A stretch of DNA of 64,000 bases, from contig ONZJ01000002.1 of the NCBI GenBank assembly GCA_900313005.1, positions 665,001 to 729,000 on the forward strand, in the 5' to 3' direction. Shown here in pieces: positions 60,234-64,000 of this stretch (positions within the stretch are counted from its first letter, which is position 1; each line of letters begins with the position of its first letter). The notes beneath the pieces are model-generated. The model was not told the DNA's origin, made no database searches, and saw only the letters and a program-made list of their open reading frames with translations. A program made the translations under genes and the position numbers. This DNA is from Rhodobacteraceae bacterium EL129. Lineage in GTDB: Bacteria; Pseudomonadota; Alphaproteobacteria; Rhodobacterales; Rhodobacteraceae.

Positions 60234-60848
60234 ATGCCAGACGCAAAGCCCAAAGGGGCCCGTGAACAATCCAAAGAGAAAAGCCGTGCACGCCTGATCG
60301 CAGCGGCGGCCGAGTCGATCTCGTTGCATGGGGTACATGGTACGACCATTGGCGAAATTCAGAAGATCTCGGGCCTGTCGCGCGGGATGATCAATCTGCA
60401 TTTTGATGGCAAAGAGAATCTCCTGTTGGCCGTCGCACAGGACCTGACGCGTCGCTACGACAGCCACATGGGACAGGTGATCGCCGATGCAGGCCCGGAA
60501 CCTTCGGCACAGTTGCGGGCGGTGTTTCAGGCGGATCTGGACCCATGTGTATTGAACAAACGGGACGTGGCGATTTGGTTTTCGTTTCGCGCAGAAATGC
60601 ATGCCAATCCGGTTTTCCGCGCCGAGATCAGTACACGCAGCGGCGGGTTTGCAGCCCGGTTGAACGGGATTTGTGCCGCTTTGACGCCGCGACCCGAGGC
60701 GTCGGGCCGGACAACAACCGCGCTGATTGCGATGCTTGAAGGTCTTTGGACCGATTTCCATCTGGATCCCGACAGGTTTGACCGGGATGAGGCACAGCAA
60801 GCTTGTCTGCATGTGGCCGCACGCTTGTTTCCAGAGACCTTTGTCTGA
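60234..60848 (+). CDS. TetR-family regulator, BetI-like
   Basis: A 204-residue repressor. The N-terminal helix-turn-helix (about 15-65) is SRARLIAAAAESISLHGVHG followed by TTIGEIQKISGLSRGMINLH. The C-terminal domain has DVAIWFSFRAEMHANPVFRA and ends GLWTDFHLDPDRF, a pattern recalling BetI, the choline-responsive repressor. It lies close to a choline-sulfatase-like gene but faces the aminotransferase gene, with its likely operator between. Its stop is 3 bases from the convergent dehydrogenase stop. Ligand unknown; choline or a related amine is suggested by similarity. Confidence 0.87.
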   Translation: MPDAKPKGAREQSKEKSRARLIAAAAESISLHGVHGTTIGEIQKISGLSRGMINLHFDGKENLLLAVAQDLTRRYDSHMGQVIADAGPEPSAQLRAVFQADLDPCVLNKRDVAIWFSFRAEMHANPVFRAEISTRSGGFAARLNGICAALTPRPEASGRTTTALIAMLEGLWTDFHLDPDRFDRDEAQQACLHVAARLFPETFV

Positions 60849-60851
60849 AAG

Positions 60852-61787
60852 TCAGGACGGGCGGGTTTTGGCCAGAGCCGTCAACACGGCCTCGATCATG
60901 GCATCCCTCTGTGCGGCTTGATCCTGCAAGGGCGTGCCTTTCGTGGCCTCGTGAAGTCCTTTGGTCAACATGTCAGCGGTTTGCGCATCCATCCGGGGTT
61001 GGCCCAGATCATCCCACCAGCCATTGAACGTATCTGCGAAATGGTCACAAAACGCGGCCAACCCGCCAGCACCCGCTCCCAGTCCGAACAGAGTGGTGGG
61101 CCCCATAGTGGACCAGCGCAATCCCGGTCCGGCCCACATCGCCTTGTCCACATCCCCGACTGAGGCGACGCCCTCCTGCACCAGGTGGATCGCCTCGCGC
61201 CAGACTGCGGCTTGCAGCCGGTTGGCCACATGGCCCGGGACCTCTTTGTTCACGCGGATCGTGATTTTGCCGACATCTTTGTAAAAGGCTTCAGCTTCCG
61301 AAACGGTGCCAGGTTTGGTCAAATCGTTGCCCATCACCTCGACCAGCGGGATCAGATGAGGCGGGTTGAAGGGATGCCCCAAAACAAAGCGTTCTGGGCT
61401 TTGCCATCCAGCTTGCATTTGCCCCAAGGTCAATCCAGAGGCCGAGCTGGCGACAATAGCGTCGGGGCATAAAACCGGCTCAATCTCGGCAAAAGTGGCA
61501 TGTTTGATCTCCACGCGTTCAGGCACGTTTTCCTGAACAAATCCCGCTCCTTCCACGGTCTCAACTGCCGTTTTGCAAAATCGAATGGCATCCGGTGTGC
61601 CGCGCGCGGTCAATCCCAGCCGCTCCATCGTGGGCCAGACGGTGTCCACATAGGCGCGCAGGGAGTGTTCTGCGCCCTCTGCTGGATCATATACCGCGAC
61701 ACTGCGTCCCGACGCCAGAAAGAGCGCCGTCCAACTGGCCCCAATGACACCTGCACCCAGACAGGCGGTATGAGATGTGTCGACCAT
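60852..61787 (-). CDS. 3-hydroxyacyl-CoA / L-carnitine dehydrogenase-like protein (second copy)
   Basis: A 311-residue Rossmann dehydrogenase, a distant paralogue of the enzyme at 53557-54501. The nucleotide site is CLGAGVIGASWTALFLASGR. FVQENVPERVEIKHATFAEI, SASGLTLGQMQAGWQ and GHPFNPPHLIPLVEVMGNDL are conserved. It lacks the FGPALKWPWTRL-like segment of the first copy and instead has AFCDHFADTFNGWWDDLGQP, which is closer to lambda-crystallin-type (L-gulonate or hydroxybutyrate) enzymes. It is the last gene of the sulfatase operon and overlaps the SDR gene upstream (ATGA). Substrate unknown. Confidence 0.85.
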   Translation of the reverse strand: MVDTSHTACLGAGVIGASWTALFLASGRSVAVYDPAEGAEHSLRAYVDTVWPTMERLGLTARGTPDAIRFCKTAVETVEGAGFVQENVPERVEIKHATFAEIEPVLCPDAIVASSASGLTLGQMQAGWQSPERFVLGHPFNPPHLIPLVEVMGNDLTKPGTVSEAEAFYKDVGKITIRVNKEVPGHVANRLQAAVWREAIHLVQEGVASVGDVDKAMWAGPGLRWSTMGPTTLFGLGAGAGGLAAFCDHFADTFNGWWDDLGQPRMDAQTADMLTKGLHEATKGTPLQDQAAQRDAMIEAVLTALAKTRPS

Positions 61788-62527
61788 CAGAACAATCCGG
61801 GGTTCAGAGGCGAGGCTGCGGTCATACCGCCATCAACCGTGAACATCTGACCATTGGCAAACGCGGCTTCGTCCGAGGCCAGAAAGACAGCCACGGCCGC
61901 GACATCCGCGGCTTCGCCAAAGCGTCTGACAGGGTGGCGGGTGATGGCATCGCGCCGTGCAGCGGCAGGGTCATTGGCCAAATCAAACCCGGCATCCAGC
62001 ATGCCAGTGTTGATCCAGCCCGGACAGATCGCGTTGCACCGGATATCCGGCCCGTGATCCACCGCAATGGAGCGGGTCAGCCCGTGCACAAAGGCCTTGG
62101 ACGCATTGTAAAGCGCCATGGAGGGGTCCGCATGTCGCCCCGAGATCGAGCCGATGTTGATAATCACCCCTTGGGTGGCCATGTGCGGGATCAGTGCGCG
62201 GCACATGTTGAACACGCCTCGACAATTGACCCCGATCACGGCCTCCCAATCGGCATCGGTGCTGTCGACCACCGTCTTTTCAACTTGCACCCCTGCGTTG
62301 TTGACCAATATGTCCAGCGATGGGCATGCGCTTGCGAGGGCCGAGGCCTGTGCCGGGTCCGAGACATCTGCTTGCTCCCAATGGCACGCTTCCGGCAATC
62401 CTTCTGGTCGCGGGCCCCGCCCGCAGGAGGTGACACGCGCACCTTCGCTTAGAAACGCGTCGACGATACCGCGCCCGATACCTTGCCTGCCACCGGTGAT
62501 CAGCGCTGTTTTTCCCTCAAGTCTCAT
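61787..62527 (-). CDS. Short-chain dehydrogenase/reductase, glucose 1-dehydrogenase-like
   Basis: A 246-residue classical SDR. The cofactor motif is LITGGRQGIGRGIVDAF, the NNAG is in LDILVNNAGVQVEKTVVD, and the catalytic Ser-Tyr-Lys are in NIGSISGRHADPSMALYNASK (Y near residue 153). The C-terminal FASDEAAFANGQMFTVDGGM-like stretch reads ASDEAAFANGQMFTVDGGMT. It is co-transcribed with a second SDR upstream (31-base gap) and the dehydrogenase downstream (overlap). Likely an alcohol or polyol dehydrogenase acting on the product of the sulfatase, by inference. Confidence 0.88.
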   Translation of the reverse strand: MRLEGKTALITGGRQGIGRGIVDAFLSEGARVTSCGRGPRPEGLPEACHWEQADVSDPAQASALASACPSLDILVNNAGVQVEKTVVDSTDADWEAVIGVNCRGVFNMCRALIPHMATQGVIINIGSISGRHADPSMALYNASKAFVHGLTRSIAVDHGPDIRCNAICPGWINTGMLDAGFDLANDPAAARRDAITRHPVRRFGEAADVAAVAVFLASDEAAFANGQMFTVDGGMTAASPLNPGLF

Positions 62528-62558
62528 CCGGGTCTCCCATTGATGTCCTTGCAGGACG

Positions 62559-63350
62559 CTAGAGTTTCATTTGCTGCACCTGAGCGCTTAACCCGCCATC
62601 CAGAACCCATAGCTGTCCACTGGCATAACGCGCCTCGTCCGAGGCCAGCCATGTGACCAGATTGGCAATGTCGTCGGGCGTGCCGTAGGTCCGCATGGGA
62701 TGCACGTCGCGCACGGCTTGCTGCAATTGGTCGATGGTTTTGCCGCCCCCGCCTGAGCCATCACCTTCAAAGAAGCTCTGAAGCATCGGCGTGTCGATGT
62801 AGCCGGGGCAAATTGCATTGACGCGGATGCCCTCGGGGCCATGATCACAAGCCATCGCGCGGGTCAGCGCGTGCACGGCCCCTTTGGTTGCACAATAGGC
62901 CGCCAATCCAGGGTCGGCGATAAATCCGTCGTAGGAGCCAAAGTTAATCAGGCTGGCGCTTTGGCCCTGTCCCGCCGCTGTGCGCATCAAAGGCAAGGCG
63001 TGCTTGGACGTCAGAAACGTGCCGGTGACATTCACCGCGAACGAGCGGTTCCACTCCTCAAGCGTGGTGTCTTCGATGGTTTTTTCAATCTCTATACCCG
63101 CGGCATTGACCAGAATGTCCAGATGCCCAGCCTCATCGCTCACCTGTTGCATCACGCCTTTGACGGTATCCTCATCTGCCACGTCCAGCTGCACAAAGCG
63201 CGACGCTCCGCCAGGCGCGGCAAGCGAGCCGCCCTCGCTGAGATCAGCGGCGTAGACCGTCGCCCCCTCGCGCATAAACCGATCGCAAATGGCGCGGCCT
63301 ATGCCACCGCGCCCGCCTGTGACCAAAGCAATCTTGCCACTTAGTCTCAT
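62559..63350 (-). CDS. Short-chain dehydrogenase/reductase (second of pair)
   Basis: A 263-residue classical SDR from the ATG at 63350 (MRLSGKIALVTGG), which overlaps the sulfatase stop (ATGA); a longer frame to 63548 lies within the sulfatase gene. The cofactor motif is LVTGGRGGIGRAICDRF. The usual NNAG reads VNAAGIEIEKTIED, and the catalytic residues are in NFGSYDGFIADPGLAAYCAT (Tyr followed by K). It ends ASGQLWVLDGGLSAQVQQM. The tandem SDR pair suggests successive or alternative oxidation steps. Confidence 0.88.
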   Translation of the reverse strand: MRLSGKIALVTGGRGGIGRAICDRFMREGATVYAADLSEGGSLAAPGGASRFVQLDVADEDTVKGVMQQVSDEAGHLDILVNAAGIEIEKTIEDTTLEEWNRSFAVNVTGTFLTSKHALPLMRTAAGQGQSASLINFGSYDGFIADPGLAAYCATKGAVHALTRAMACDHGPEGIRVNAICPGYIDTPMLQSFFEGDGSGGGGKTIDQLQQAVRDVHPMRTYGTPDDIANLVTWLASDEARYASGQLWVLDGGLSAQVQQMKL

Positions 63351-64000
63351 TCGTTCGTCTCCTTCAGGGGCGGATAACGGTAGTGCGCAGCGGCCACCGT
63401 CCAATCCATCGTGTTGCGCACATATTCCTGCGAGGCATCGCGGGGCGGGTTGTAGTCCCAGGCGGCGCCTGCACCAGCCTCCATCGCGGCATGCAGCGCA
63501 CGGCGGGATTTTTGCGTGGCTATGATATCGCGGCGCAAAGCGGCACAATCCCAGCGATCTGCCACCTCGGCGGCAAAGGCGGCAGCACGGTTTGCATAGT
63601 CGGGATCAGTGGCACGGTTGACCCGCTCGCCCGGATCACGTTTCAGGTCATAAAGCTGTGCTGGATCACCGTCGCAGTGGATATATTTCAAATCCCCGCG
63701 TCGGATCATGATCACGGGGTTCGGGGTCATCTCGGCGCAATATTCACCGATGGCTTCGTCCACGGGATCAGCCTCGCATCGTGCCAGTGGCAGCAATGAG
63801 CGTCCGTCGATAGGTTCGCCCAGTGTGGTGTCGTCTGCCCCGGCGATGTCCAGAAAAGTGGGCAACAGATCGACCAAAGAGCAGGCATTTGAAGCCACGC
63901 CATGCGTGATGTCCGGACCCGCCATGACAAGAGGGACACGGGCCGAGTGTTCAAAGAAGTTCATCTTGTACCACAGCCCCCTTTCGCCCAGCATGTCCCC
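63347..64000 (-). CDS. betC: Choline-sulfatase-like sulfatase, 5' part outside window
   Basis: The C-terminal 217 residues of a type I sulfatase are present; the frame runs off the right edge. The visible part starts GDMLGERGLWYKMNFFEHSA, as in choline sulfatases, and has VDLLPTFLDIAGADD, AIGEYCAEMTPNPVIMIRRG, LKYIHCDGDPAQLYDLKRDP and the BetC-type C-terminal extension WDYNPPRDASQEYVRNTMDW. BetC releases choline and sulfate from choline-O-sulfate. The catalytic Cys/formylglycine site lies outside the window, so activity cannot be confirmed. It is the first visible gene of an overlapping operon with two SDRs and a dehydrogenase, rather than the usual betI-betB-betA. Confidence 0.85.
   Translation of the reverse strand, partial: GDMLGERGLWYKMNFFEHSARVPLVMAGPDITHGVASNACSLVDLLPTFLDIAGADDTTLGEPIDGRSLLPLARCEADPVDEAIGEYCAEMTPNPVIMIRRGDLKYIHCDGDPAQLYDLKRDPGERVNRATDPDYANRAAAFAAEVADRWDCAALRRDIIATQKSRRALHAAMEAGAGAAWDYNPPRDASQEYVRNTMDWTVAAAHYRYPPLKETNE

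Noticed and set aside
63351..63548. N-terminal extension of the SDR at 62559-63350
   Set aside because: The extension lies inside the sulfatase coding sequence and lacks SDR features; the ATG at 63350 overlaps the sulfatase stop as ATGA.
1..64000. CRISPR arrays, rRNA, tRNA, insertion sequences or gene-transfer-agent genes
   Set aside because: None was seen on either strand by reading; a dedicated tRNA or CRISPR search was not possible.

Overview
The window comes from an alphaproteobacterium of the order Rhodobacterales, most likely the marine Roseobacter group. The evidence is gene content and order: a ctaC-ctaB-coxF-ctaG-ctaE-surf1-thrC-M16 protease series, a Rhodobacterales-type tad/cpa pilus locus with two short Flp pilins, fhs next to folD, and a large locus for quaternary-amine osmolyte breakdown. 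No rRNA, tRNA, CRISPR array, insertion sequence, integrase or prophage was seen. Genes are dense and often coupled by ATGA overlaps.

Layout. 0-5 kb: the start of a periplasmic iron-binding protein gene with an IscR/Iron-Rhodo-like box, then fhs and folD (one-carbon folate metabolism), a hotdog thioesterase and a membrane-anchored LytTR regulator. 4.8-8.0 kb: the pdeM nuclease and Lhr-like helicase of the ligase-associated DNA damage response, without their usual ligase and exonuclease partners. 8.1-20.5 kb: the tad locus, all on the minus strand (flp, flp, cpaB, cpaC, ompA-like, cpaE, cpaF, tadB, tadC, two TPR lipoproteins, cpaA, MoxR-like ATPase), divided by hairpin terminators. 20.8-30.2 kb: lytic transglycosylase, 3-oxoacid CoA-transferase A and B, L,D-transpeptidase, topA, dprA, a methyltransferase and tldD. 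30.3-38.65 kb: aa3 oxidase subunits and assembly factors, with a secreted DUF4272 protein inserted before surf1, then thrC, an M16 protease and a GNAT acetyltransferase.

38.65-43.0 kb is an accessory pocket with long non-coding gaps, degraded copies of an intergenic repeat, a periplasmic ankyrin-cytochrome c fusion, a YghU-type glutathione transferase, a DUF4274 protein and an unknown 165-residue protein. 43.0-47.1 kb holds an Asp/Glu-racemase-family enzyme, a GlcD-type flavoprotein and a ThDP enzyme of unknown pathway.

47-64 kb is the most interesting part. On the minus strand, ALDH, LLM flavoprotein, CaiD-like hydratase and carnitine-dehydrogenase-like genes form one unit. A BKACE enzyme, acyl-CoA dehydrogenase, ADP-forming acyl-CoA synthetase and serine hydrolase form a second. 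A GlxA/CdhR-type regulator lies between them and an alpha/beta hydrolase gene diverges from the first unit. Together these could form a CoA-dependent, beta-oxidation-like route from gamma-trimethylaminobutyraldehyde or gamma-butyrobetaine through crotonobetainyl-CoA and carnitine to glycine betaine plus acetoacetate. The two divergent promoter regions share an exact 14-bp word (TGTCGATTATTCGC), so one regulator probably controls both. Next to it lie a class III aminotransferase divergent from a BetI-like TetR gene across a perfect 14-bp palindrome, and an overlapping operon of a choline-sulfatase-like sulfatase, two SDRs and a second Rossmann dehydrogenase. Pathway assignments are inference from family and context; no database search was possible.
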